From contig NZ_FAOZ01000001.1 in assembly GCF_001536285.1 (NCBI RefSeq), forward strand, positions 310,001 to 374,000: a stretch of DNA of 64,000 nucleotides. Direction: 5' to 3'. Source of the DNA: Parafrankia irregularis (GTDB lineage: Bacteria; Actinomycetota; Actinomycetes; Frankiales; Frankiaceae). The notes below the pieces were generated by a model. The model saw nothing but the letters and a program-made list of their open reading frames with translations. It was not told where the DNA came from and ran no database searches. This document shows positions 57,003 through 64,000 of this stretch, one piece after another. Within the stretch, counting starts at the first letter, position 1. Each line of letters begins with the position of its first letter. The position numbers were made by a program, and so were the translations under genes.

Positions 57003-57784
57003 GAGGGGTTGCTCCCATCCCCGAATCGATCCGACGAGCCGTCAGCACCGGCGGGCGCGAGGGCGGGCGGGCGACCCGACAGGCCGGTGGCGCCGACGAC
57101 GGCGGGTTCGTGGCGGCGGACCGTCAGCTCCTGCTTTCCGAGCAGGTCGCGAGCGCCGTACACGAGGTCCGGCCGGGTGTTCAGGACCAGACTGAGAGTT
57201 GCCGCGGTGATCGCCGCCTCGCCGATCCCGATCAGGCAGTGCACGCCGAGCATCGCACCGGCGACGCCATCCAGGGGAAGGTCGACCGTGCCACCCACGG
57301 CGAACTCCACGACGAAGGCGCCTGCGGCCAGTGGCACCGTCACAAAGGCGGCGATGACCGATGCGGCGATCACCGACGAGGCACGACGCGGCAGCAGGCG
57401 TCGGGCCAGGGTGAACAGCCCGTACCCTCCCATCGCGCCGACGAGCGCCATGTTGGTGATGTTGAGCCCGAGCGCGGTCAGCCCTCCATCCGCGAACAGT
57501 GACTGCACACCGAGCACCACCGCCAGCCCGATCGCTCCCAGCCACGGGCCGACGAGAACCGCCGCGAGAGTGCCGCCGAGCAGATGCCCGCTGGTTCCCA
57601 TCGCCACCGGAAAGTTGAGCATCTGGGCCGCGAACACGAATGCGGCGACCAGACCGGCGAGCGGTGTGAGCTGGTCCGTGTTCTCCTCGCCCGCCCGTTT
57701 CACGGCGTAACCGATACCCGCGACCGCCACCACACCGAACGCAGCGGAGGTCGGAGCATCGATGAACCCATCCGGGATATGCAT
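56999..57784 (-). CDS. cbiM: Cobalt/nickel ECF transporter substrate unit
   Basis: A 261-residue S component. It starts with MHIPDGFIDAPT: in CbiM/NikM the N-terminal Met-His supplies the metal ligand, so the ATG at 57784 is certain. Seven hydrophobic segments follow, with MGTSGHLLGGTLAAVLVGPW and MALVGAMGGYGLF in the conserved core. It is the first gene of cbiM-PDGLE-cbiQ-cbiO. No cobalamin riboswitch is visible upstream; a palindrome is at 57988-57999. Confidence 0.95.
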   Translation of the reverse strand: MHIPDGFIDAPTSAAFGVVAVAGIGYAVKRAGEENTDQLTPLAGLVAAFVFAAQMLNFPVAMGTSGHLLGGTLAAVLVGPWLGAIGLAVVLGVQSLFADGGLTALGLNITNMALVGAMGGYGLFTLARRLLPRRASSVIAASVIAAFVTVPLAAGAFVVEFAVGGTVDLPLDGVAGAMLGVHCLIGIGEAAITAATLSLVLNTRPDLVYGARDLLGKQELTVRRHEPAVVGATGLSGRPPALAPAGADGSSDRFGDGSNPS

Positions 57785-58221
57785 GGTCTCCCCTCTCGCC
57801 GGGTCTCCGGCTCGTCTGCGGCGCAGATCGCCCCATCGGGTGCTAAGAATACGCACTTGCGAGTGATTTGCAGATAGAAACCACGGACCGATGCCCAGCG
57901 AGACTCCAGCCGACGCCCGGCCCACCCTCACTCGGGATCGAGCCTCGCGGGACTACGCTTCGACACCAGAAGTTACTCTGGGTTACTTGATAGATATCAT
58001 TTGCATTCACTCCGCGGGGTTCGGCGACCACCACGGGGTTTGCGCCCAAGAGGAGCACAGGTGGAGATCTCTGCATGCTCGGCGGCGCCGGCGGAGCCGG
58101 CGGTCCTCCTCCCGGGATACCAGGCCGCCCACCCCGCGCGGCGCAGGGCCTGGCACCGACCCGGGCTCCGGCGCCCGACAGCCCCCACCGCGCCCGTCGC
58201 GGGCCCGCGTGAGGTGCGGCC
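57785..58221. other. Divergent region upstream of cbiM
   Basis: 437 bases without a gene between cbiM (-) and a GT2 gene (+). No B12-box (AGCCACTG-like) was seen, so metal control is more likely protein-based. It holds the operator-like palindrome at 57988-57999. CTTGCGAGTGATTTGCA (57856-57872) loosely resembles the TTGCA-N5-TTGCA box of nickel-responsive Nur proteins. Confidence 0.45.
57988..57999. promoter_or_regulatory. Candidate metal-regulator operator of the cbi operon
   Basis: TGATA-GA-TATCA lies about 200 bases before the cbiM start in an AT-rich patch. Read on the minus strand with flanks (TGCAAATGATATCTA), it matches 11 of 15 positions of the actinobacterial Zur-type box TGAAAATGATTTTCA. 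A Fur-family site is plausible, but the metal is open. Confidence 0.35.
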
Positions 58222-59199
58222 ATGAAGACCGTCGCGGTGATCGTGCACCGAGGCCCGACGGAGCCGACACTCGACCTCGCGACCCGCCTTGACGTCTCCG
58301 CTCATCTCGACCAGGTCACGGTGATCGCCAACGACCGCGCCGAACGGCCCGCCGGGTTGCCGGCCAGCGTCGGCTGGCTCGTTCCCCCCCGTGATCTCGG
58401 GCGGGGCGGAGCCTTCCGCTACGCCGTCGAGACGATGCCCGCGGCTGCCGCCTACCTGCTGGTCGAGAACAACGTGCGCATCGACGACCCGACCATCGGG
58501 GCCTGCCTGGAACTGCTGGCCGGCGCGAACATCGGGATCGTGGCCCCCACCCTCGTGGATGACGCCACGGCGCCGACCACGCCGGCACGCCCGACCCGGT
58601 TCCTCGTCCTGCCCCGGATCCTCGGCAGCGCCCCCGGCGACCGGCCCAGCGAGGCCAACTGGGTGACCGGCGCGGCGATGTTCGTCAAGGCCGAATGCCA
58701 TCAGCGGATTCCGATGGATGGCCGCTACTTCCTGGGCCTCGAGGACGTCGACTTCTGCCATCGCGTCCGCGATGCCGGCTGGAGTGTCGTGATCAGCCCC
58801 TGGCTGGCCTGGCGCCAGGGCGCGGGCCCCGTACCCGCCGCCGCCTACGGCTACTACGAGGTGCGCAACCGCCTCTGGTACACCCGGATCCGCCGCTGGC
58901 ACGGCCGCACCGCCGCGGCGCTGCTCTGGACCGTCCTCGCGACACTTCCGCGCGCCACGGTGCTCAGGCCACCGGGAGCCGACGGATCGCACCCTGGCCG
59001 GCTCGTCCTGCACGGTCTGCTGGACGGCCTCGGCCCTGTCCCCCCGAGCGGTGACCCACGGCTGGATGAGCCGCGAGTCACCCGGTGGACGACCTGGGCC
59101 CCGGCGCCGCCTCACACGGCGGACGCACCGGCGGCTCGGCCGTCGACGTCTCCGGCCCGGAGTCGGCACGAGTCGCCGCTCGGCCAGTCGGAACGGTGA
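58222..59199 (+). CDS. Glycosyltransferase family 2-like, degenerate metal site
   Basis: A 325-residue GT-A-fold protein clearly related to the GT2 gene at 23091 (VAVIVH-G--EPT, GIVAPTLV, TGAAMFVKAE, YFLGLEDVDFCHRVRDAGW). The metal-binding NND of the paralogue is ENN here (LLVENNVR), the NRGFGGGF loop is DLGRGGAF, and the WHSGGG loop is WRQGAG. The ED catalytic-base region is kept. So it may be inactive, metal-independent or use another donor. The C-terminal 50 residues are Pro/Ala-rich. It is the first gene of a small plus-strand pair divergent from cbiM. Confidence 0.8.
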   Translation: MKTVAVIVHRGPTEPTLDLATRLDVSAHLDQVTVIANDRAERPAGLPASVGWLVPPRDLGRGGAFRYAVETMPAAAAYLLVENNVRIDDPTIGACLELLAGANIGIVAPTLVDDATAPTTPARPTRFLVLPRILGSAPGDRPSEANWVTGAAMFVKAECHQRIPMDGRYFLGLEDVDFCHRVRDAGWSVVISPWLAWRQGAGPVPAAAYGYYEVRNRLWYTRIRRWHGRTAAALLWTVLATLPRATVLRPPGADGSHPGRLVLHGLLDGLGPVPPSGDPRLDEPRVTRWTTWAPAPPHTADAPAARPSTSPARSRHESPLGQSER

Positions 59200-59252
59200 G
59201 GATGCCCCTTTCTGCGGACCGGGAGCGAAACCGCCACCACAGCACGCAAGGA

Positions 59253-59267
59253 CCGTATAGTCTACGG
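59253..59267 (+). promoter_or_regulatory. Palindrome over a -10-like element
   Basis: CCGTA-TAGTC-TACGG has 5-bp arms. It contains TATAGT (59256-59261), a good -10 for the glycosyltransferase at 59386; the -35 region is poor. A bound regulator would cover this promoter. Confidence 0.3.
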
Positions 59268-59385
59268 CGCCCGGCCACACGCGGCCACAGGGAGCCCTTC
59301 GAAGCGAAGGCGCGAACACCCACGCGGAGTCGGACACGGCCACGCATCAACGGAACTACGGAAAGACTCTCTACTATCACGTTCC

Positions 59386-60648
59386 GTGCTCCCCTCTCGC
59401 CGCTCACCGACCAGGCCGGCCGCCACCGCAGAACCCGGCGCCACATCCGCTTCCACGCCGACCTCCGCGCCCACGCCCGCGCCACGGGTACTCCTGCTGA
59501 GACCGGCGAAGGCACGCCCGGACGCCGCGCGGCAGCTTGCGGCCGTCGTCGCGGGCCTTCAGGCCGGCGGCGCAGAGGTCACGCAGCTCACGCCGGGCGG
59601 GCCGGGCGGGCCGGACGACCAGCAGGCACGGAACGAGCCGGCCGGGCGGCGCGGATCACCTGACCGGCCGGCCCGACAGGGCCTCGACCTGGCGGGCCGC
59701 TGCCGCTCGGCATGGGAGACCGCGACACACGCACGGGCGCTGGGCCCGCTGGACAGCGTCGTGGTGGGGCAGGTGGACCTGGCACTGACCGGCCTCGTCA
59801 CCGCCCGACTCACCGGCGCCAGCCGGGTACCGGTGCTCTTCCACGGCGTCGACATGTGGACGATGCGGCGCCACCTGCGTCTTCTGCTGCGCCACGACCC
59901 GCTGCTCTGCCCGGTGACGACAAGCTCGTTCGGCGCGGGAGCGCTGTCTCCGACCAGGATGGGCGCGGTCATTCCACCTGGTCTGGACCATCGTTGGCGG
60001 GAGGCGCTCCTCACCGAGGCCGCCCGGCGGCGCCCGCTGCCCCCGGTGCCGACGGTGCTCACCGTCTTCCCCCTCGACGAGTGGGAGGCCAAGGGCCTTC
60101 CGACCCTGGTGGGCGCCCTGGACACGCTGCACGCACCGGTGCCGGCGGAAGCGCCGGACGATGCCGGCGGGACGGCGGGACCGGTGCGGCTCGTGATCGC
60201 GGGAGCCGGACCGGCCCCAGGCTCGCTGCATGCCCTGATCGCCGGGCGGGAGCACACGGATCTGTTCGAGGATCCCAGCGACGAGGAACTGGCCCGGCTG
60301 TATGCGACAGCCGACCTTTTCGCCCTGTGCACGAGAACCCGGACCAGGTCGCCGGTGAGCGGCGAGTCGCACCCGACCGCCCTGCTCGAGGCCCAGCTCG
60401 CGGGCTGCGCCGTCATCGGTCCGGCGCAGGGCGGCTCCCGGGACGCCTACCAACGGGGTGTCACCGGCTGGACTCCGACGGACGAGTCCAGCCCAGCCCT
60501 GGCGCGGGTGCTGGCCGACCTGCTCGCCGACCGCGCACGGCTGGCCCGCGCCGGACGGCTTGCCAGCGACTGGGCGCGTGCCGTCACCGACCCCGACGAT
60601 CACAGCCAGGCCGTGTTCGCCGCGCTGCTGGGCCGTCAGCGCAGCTGA
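59386..60648 (+). CDS. Glycosyltransferase family 4
   Basis: A 420-residue GT-B protein, paralogous to the gene at 29820: LFHGVDMWTMRRHL, TSSFGAGALSPTRMGAVIPPGLDHRW, TVFPLDEWEAKGLPTLVGAL, ATADLFALCTRTR, and GESHPTALLEAQLAGCAVIGPAQGGSRDAYQ with the catalytic E-x7-E kept. The acceptor-side GGGIERY loop of the paralogue is replaced by RPDAARQLA, so the acceptor probably differs. The GTG start is the best available; residues 1-33 are Ala/Thr/Pro-rich. Its stop abuts the convergent methyltransferase gene. Confidence 0.82.
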   Translation: MLPSRRSPTRPAATAEPGATSASTPTSAPTPAPRVLLLRPAKARPDAARQLAAVVAGLQAGGAEVTQLTPGGPGGPDDQQARNEPAGRRGSPDRPARQGLDLAGRCRSAWETATHARALGPLDSVVVGQVDLALTGLVTARLTGASRVPVLFHGVDMWTMRRHLRLLLRHDPLLCPVTTSSFGAGALSPTRMGAVIPPGLDHRWREALLTEAARRRPLPPVPTVLTVFPLDEWEAKGLPTLVGALDTLHAPVPAEAPDDAGGTAGPVRLVIAGAGPAPGSLHALIAGREHTDLFEDPSDEELARLYATADLFALCTRTRTRSPVSGESHPTALLEAQLAGCAVIGPAQGGSRDAYQRGVTGWTPTDESSPALARVLADLLADRARLARAGRLASDWARAVTDPDDHSQAVFAALLGRQRS

Positions 60649-61680
60649 TCAGCCTCGGGCCGCGGGCTGCGATGCTCGCTGCGGCGGCGGCGGAGATTGC
60701 GCCGCCGCCTCGGTGATCCGGTCTGATCCGCCGATCCGGTCGTAGCGGCGGATCGCGACCAGCAGACAGTTCTGCGCCGCGGCGTTCTCCGCCACTGCAC
60801 GCTGCGGACCGCTCTCGACAGCCGGGGCGTGCAGGGCGTGGAGCAGGACGCTCCCGAAGCCGGCCTGCTCGACCAGCCCGACCAGATGATCCGCCTGCCG
60901 AGGATGGCAGTGCGGGGACCCGCGCCGCGATCCACGCGAGTGCGCGAGCCTGGACTGCCCTGCCGCGAGCGTGGACCGCCCCACGGGCTCGGCATCCTGA
61001 CCAGGCCCGGGGCCAGGCCCGGAGACATCCGAGCGCACACAGGTGCGCAGGACGAGGCATCCGCCGGGGCGCAGGCTCGCCCACACCAGGTCCAGGAGGT
61101 CGGTCAGCTCGCCGTCGCCCATCCAGGTCGCGACATCGAGAGAGACGGCGATGTCCACCCGCCGCCCGGATCCGAAGAAGTCCTGGGGAGTCCGGTAGTC
61201 GATGTTGATCGCCGGGTTCAGAATCCGTGCGCAGGAGAGAACCCCACGGGAGACGTCAAGCGCCGTCACGGACCAGACCCGCCCGGCCACCGCGCGGGTG
61301 AGGTAGCCGGGGCCGCATCCGACATCGAGCAGGTCCTGCTCGGGTGCCAGGTACGGCTCAAGCACATCCCGGACGAACATCTCGAGCGAGACGCGGCTGC
61401 GGTGCGCCGCGCTGCCCAGGCCGTGACCGCGGAAGCTCAGGCCGTGGCCGTGGAAATAGTGCGGCGCCAGCCCCAGCAGCCGCAGCGCGAGGCCTGGCCG
61501 CCACGACGACGGGGTCAGAGCCAACAGCCCACGGACCCATCGCGCACCCAGAAAGGTGCGGCCTCCGGTCGCCGCAAGCACGAGCCAGCGGAGAAAGGAC
61601 ACGTGTGGGCACGCGAACACGCAACCGTCAGGGAGCCCGGGAGCCGCAGATCCTTCCGGACTGCCTGACCGCTGCGTCAC
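60649..61680 (-). CDS. SAM-dependent methyltransferase
   Basis: A 343-residue class I methyltransferase. Motif I is LLDVGCGPGYLTRAVAGR (about residues 117-134); TALDVSRGVLSCARI and VDIAVSLDVATWMGDGELTDLLDLVWASLRPGGCLVLRT follow. The N-terminal ~110 residues include a hydrophobic stretch (FLRWLVLAATG) and may sit at the membrane. The acceptor is unknown. It lies behind the sigma factor gene on the same strand (59-base gap); AGGGTC-C-GACCCT sits directly before its GTG start. Confidence 0.75.
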   Translation of the reverse strand: MTQRSGSPEGSAAPGLPDGCVFACPHVSFLRWLVLAATGGRTFLGARWVRGLLALTPSSWRPGLALRLLGLAPHYFHGHGLSFRGHGLGSAAHRSRVSLEMFVRDVLEPYLAPEQDLLDVGCGPGYLTRAVAGRVWSVTALDVSRGVLSCARILNPAINIDYRTPQDFFGSGRRVDIAVSLDVATWMGDGELTDLLDLVWASLRPGGCLVLRTCVRSDVSGPGPGPGQDAEPVGRSTLAAGQSRLAHSRGSRRGSPHCHPRQADHLVGLVEQAGFGSVLLHALHAPAVESGPQRAVAENAAAQNCLLVAIRRYDRIGGSDRITEAAAQSPPPPQRASQPAARG

Positions 61681-61739
61681 AGGGTCCGACCCTTACAGGA
61701 CGGAAACCCTAAGTCAACGAACGACTACAACGAGTTCGA

Positions 61740-62918
61740 CTACTCCAGGTAGTCGCGCAGCTTCTGCGACCGCGAGGGGTGACGCAGCTTGGACAGCGTC
61801 TTGGACTCGATCTGCCGGATGCGCTCGCGGGTCACCCCGAACTCGCGACCCACCTCCTCCAGCGTCCGCGGGTGGCCGTCCGTCAGGCCGAACCGGAGCT
61901 GGATCACCTTCTTCTCCCGGTCGGAGAGAGTGTGCAGCACGGAGTCGAGCTGTTCCTGCAGGAGGATGAAGCTGGCCGCGTCCACCGGGACGACCGCGTC
62001 GCAGTCCTCGATGAAGTCGCCGAGGTGAGAGTCCTCCTCCTCACCGATCGGCGTCTCCAGCGAGACCGGCTCCTGGGAGACCTTCAGGATCTCCCGGACC
62101 TTGTCCGGCGTGAGGTCCATCTCCTTGGCGATCTCCTCCGGGCTCGGCTCCCGGCCGAGGTCCTGGAGGAGCTGCCGCTGGATGCGGATCAGCTTGTTGA
62201 TCGTCTCGACCATGTGCACCGGGATACGGATCGTCCGGGCCTGGTCCGCGATGGCGCGGGTGATGGCCTGCCGGATCCACCAGGTGGCGTAGGTGGAGAA
62301 CTTGTAGCCCTTGGTGTAGTCGAACTTCTCGACCGCCCGGATGAGACCGAGGTTGCCCTCCTGGATCAGGTCCAGGAAGAGCATGCCGCGCCCGACATAG
62401 CGCTTGGCGATCGAGACGACGAGCCGCAGGTTCGCCTCGACGAGCTTCCGCTTGGCGATCTGCCCGTCCCGCTCGATGGCCTCCAGGTCCCGGCGCATCT
62501 GCGGGGAGGTCTTCTTCGTCGCCACCGCGAGCTTCTCGGAGGCGAACAGACCCGCCTCGATCCGCTTGGCGAGGTCGACCTCCTCCTCCGCGGTGAGCAG
62601 CGGGACCTTGCCGATCTCCTTGAGGTACATCCGTACCGGGTCGGAGGTCGGGGCCTTGAGCGCGAGCTCCTCCTCCTCGCGACGCCGACGGGCCAGCAGA
62701 TCCGCCTCGTCGGCGTTCTCGCCCCCGGCCTCGAGCACCTCGATGCCCTCGTCGTTGAGCACCTGCAGGACCGTCTCGGCCTGCTCAGGGGGCAACTCGG
62801 CCGCCTGGATCGCGACCGTGACGTCCTCAGTGGTGAGGAAACCGATCTCCTTGCCACGGGTGATGAGGTCCTTGACCTCGTCCACCTGGGCCTCGCGGGG
62901 TAGGACGGTAGGACTCAT
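61740..62918 (-). CDS. rpoD: Primary RNA polymerase sigma factor (HrdB/SigA type)
   Basis: A 392-residue sigma-70. Regions in order: a short acidic 1.1-like N terminus, 1.2 ([29 protein letters not shown], about 90-118), 2 ([61 protein letters not shown]), 3 and 4 ([29 protein letters not shown]). Region 2.4 and 4.2 recognise -10 and -35 elements. It directs RNA polymerase to housekeeping promoters. I chose the ATG at 62918, since [11 protein letters not shown] is a natural N terminus. It lies 40 bases after dnaG on the same strand, the classic macromolecular-synthesis arrangement. Confidence 0.95.
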   Translation of the reverse strand: MSPTVLPREAQVDEVKDLITRGKEIGFLTTEDVTVAIQAAELPPEQAETVLQVLNDEGIEVLEAGGENADEADLLARRRREEEELALKAPTSDPVRMYLKEIGKVPLLTAEEEVDLAKRIEAGLFASEKLAVATKKTSPQMRRDLEAIERDGQIAKRKLVEANLRLVVSIAKRYVGRGMLFLDLIQEGNLGLIRAVEKFDYTKGYKFSTYATWWIRQAITRAIADQARTIRIPVHMVETINKLIRIQRQLLQDLGREPSPEEIAKEMDLTPDKVREILKVSQEPVSLETPIGEEEDSHLGDFIEDCDAVVPVDAASFILLQEQLDSVLHTLSDREKKVIQLRFGLTDGHPRTLEEVGREFGVTRERIRQIESKTLSKLRHPSRSQKLRDYLE

Positions 62919-62958
62919 GGGCGGAATCTCGTCACTTCCTTCTCGGGATCGACCCAGG

Positions 62959-64000
62959 TTACGCGGCACCTACGCCCCGCTCCCGGAGTTGGAGCTTGTG
63001 CTGTTCCAAAGCAATCAGCTCGCCGAACGCACGGTTGAAGGCATCAGAGTCGGAGGTGGGGTTCAGCCGCTGCACCCGCGACTTGACTTCCCTGATCCGA
63101 CGGGTCACATGCAGCTCCTGGACACGCGACATCTGATCGTCGACATAACGGTCGTCAACATCGTGGTCGCACAGCACCCCCTCCACCGCGAGCGCGAGAA
63201 CGAACCGCCGCAGCTCCTCGTCGGGCGCCGCGGCGACCACCGCCGCGACCCAGCCCGACGGGTCCCCGGCCGCATACAGGCCCGCACAAACCCCACCGGC
63301 CGTGGCGATCAGTTCACGGACCGCACGGTGCACAGGAACAGTGAACAGCTCCGCGGCGAGGGTGTCGAACATCGGGCCGGCCAGCCCCGGGTGCTGCAGG
63401 GCGAGCTTGAGTGTCTCGCGCTCGACGATGGCGGTTGCCTCGTCGGGCGCGGGTTCGGACCCACGACGCGCCGAGGCGGCCGCCGCCGTGCCGTCCGCCC
63501 CGGAGCCCCCGCGTGCCCTGGTGCTCCCGTGCGCGCCTGAGCTGCCCGGCGCGCTCGAACTCCCCTGTACCCCCGAACTCCCCGGTGCCCCCGGACTCCC
63601 CTGTGCCCGGGAACGGTGCGCGGCTACCCGCTCGACCACGAACCTCTCGTCCAGGAAGCCGAGCCAACGGTCCAGGTTCACCGCGTACCGGTGCCGGATG
63701 CCGGCGTCCTTGAGCCGGTTGACCAGCGGGGCGGCCGCGTCGAGCGCCGCCAGCCGGCCTTCCGTGGTGTTGAGGTCGTAGCGGTCGATCGCACCGCGGA
63801 TCGCGAACTCGAAGAGCGGCTGTCTGGCCGCCACGAGATCACGCACGGCCGCGTCCCCGCGCTGGGTCCACAGGTCGCACGGATCAAGACCGTCCGGCTG
63901 CACCGCGACGAAGGTCTGGGTGACGAACCGCTCCTCGAACTCGAAGGCCCGCAGCGCGGCGGCCTGACCGGCCTGGTCACCGTCGAAGGTGAAGATCACC
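62959..64000 (-). CDS. dnaG: DNA primase, C-terminal part
   Basis: The last 347 codons or so of DnaG; the gene runs off the right edge. The first residues, [24 protein letters not shown], are the Toprim metal-binding motif (DGDQAG). The rest is the linker and helicase-binding C-terminal domain ([18 protein letters not shown] onward). Primase makes RNA primers for replication. The linker at about residues 128-175 of the visible part is a Gly/Ser/Pro repeat ([19 protein letters not shown]), longer than usual. The open frame continues through the window end, where GTG codes Val rather than a start. Confidence 0.95.
   Translation of the reverse strand, partial: VIFTFDGDQAGQAAALRAFEFEERFVTQTFVAVQPDGLDPCDLWTQRGDAAVRDLVAARQPLFEFAIRGAIDRYDLNTTEGRLAALDAAAPLVNRLKDAGIRHRYAVNLDRWLGFLDERFVVERVAAHRSRAQGSPGAPGSSGVQGSSSAPGSSGAHGSTRARGGSGADGTAAAASARRGSEPAPDEATAIVERETLKLALQHPGLAGPMFDTLAAELFTVPVHRAVRELIATAGGVCAGLYAAGDPSGWVAAVVAAAPDEELRRFVLALAVEGVLCDHDVDDRYVDDQMSRVQELHVTRRIREVKSRVQRLNPTSDSDAFNRAFGELIALEQHKLQLRERGVGAA

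Noticed and set aside
57785-58020. Cobalamin riboswitch upstream of cbiM
   Set aside because: No B12-box and no matching paired elements on the cbiM strand.
61779-62903. 374-codon plus-strand frame opposite the sigma factor gene
   Set aside because: Antisense shadow; the sigma-70 regions on the minus strand are unmistakable.

Overview
The window is high-GC DNA (roughly 70 percent by eye) from an actinobacterium. GTG starts are common, genes often overlap by ATGA or GTGA, and there is a class E sortase, a primary sigma factor beside dnaG, and an actinobacterial aconitase. A Frankia-like organism is my best guess, but no rRNA or other phylogenetic marker is present to prove it.

Region 1 (1-6.3 kb) is ordinary chromosome: the end of an acyl-CoA dehydrogenase, a secreted protein with three copies of a YERVLWF/Lys-His module, a DUF1778-GNAT toxin-antitoxin pair, a YkvA-like membrane protein and aconitase.

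Region 2 (6.7-49.9 kb) is a very large cell-surface polysaccharide locus. Its left part makes and handles an N-acetylmannosaminuronic-acid type sugar (WecB, WecC, a WecA-type initiating transferase). It also carries an unusual module: a bi-domain oxidoreductase, a WbuB-type glycosyltransferase, a heparinase II/III-like protein, a DUF362 protein and a CapK-like adenylate-forming enzyme. The middle carries glycosyltransferases, a first polymerase/flippase pair, FkbM methyltransferases and a decayed IS5-type element. The right part has UDP-glucuronate decarboxylase, a DegT aminotransferase, a second initiating enzyme (WbaP-type), two left-handed beta-helix acyltransferases, a second flippase/polymerase pair, more glycosyltransferases and a NeuD-like acyltransferase. 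Two initiating enzymes, two flippases and two polymerases suggest two glycans or a composite locus. Two sugar-nucleotide SDR genes (a Gmd-like one and another epimerase) survive only as short in-frame remnants that are still translationally coupled to the next gene.

Region 3 (47.7-60.7 kb) mixes surface and signalling genes: a secreted choice-of-anchor-P-like protein, a low-molecular-weight tyrosine phosphatase, a GGDEF-EAL protein, a class E sortase with a 52-residue membrane protein, a CbiMNQO-type cobalt/nickel transporter, and two more glycosyltransferases that are diverged copies of genes in region 2.

Region 4 (60.6-64 kb) returns to core genome: a methyltransferase, the principal sigma factor and the 3' part of dnaG, which runs off the right edge. 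No tRNA, rRNA or CRISPR array was seen. Several strong hairpins lie between genes, and two perfect hairpins lie inside coding sequence (44185-44234 and 52901-52940).
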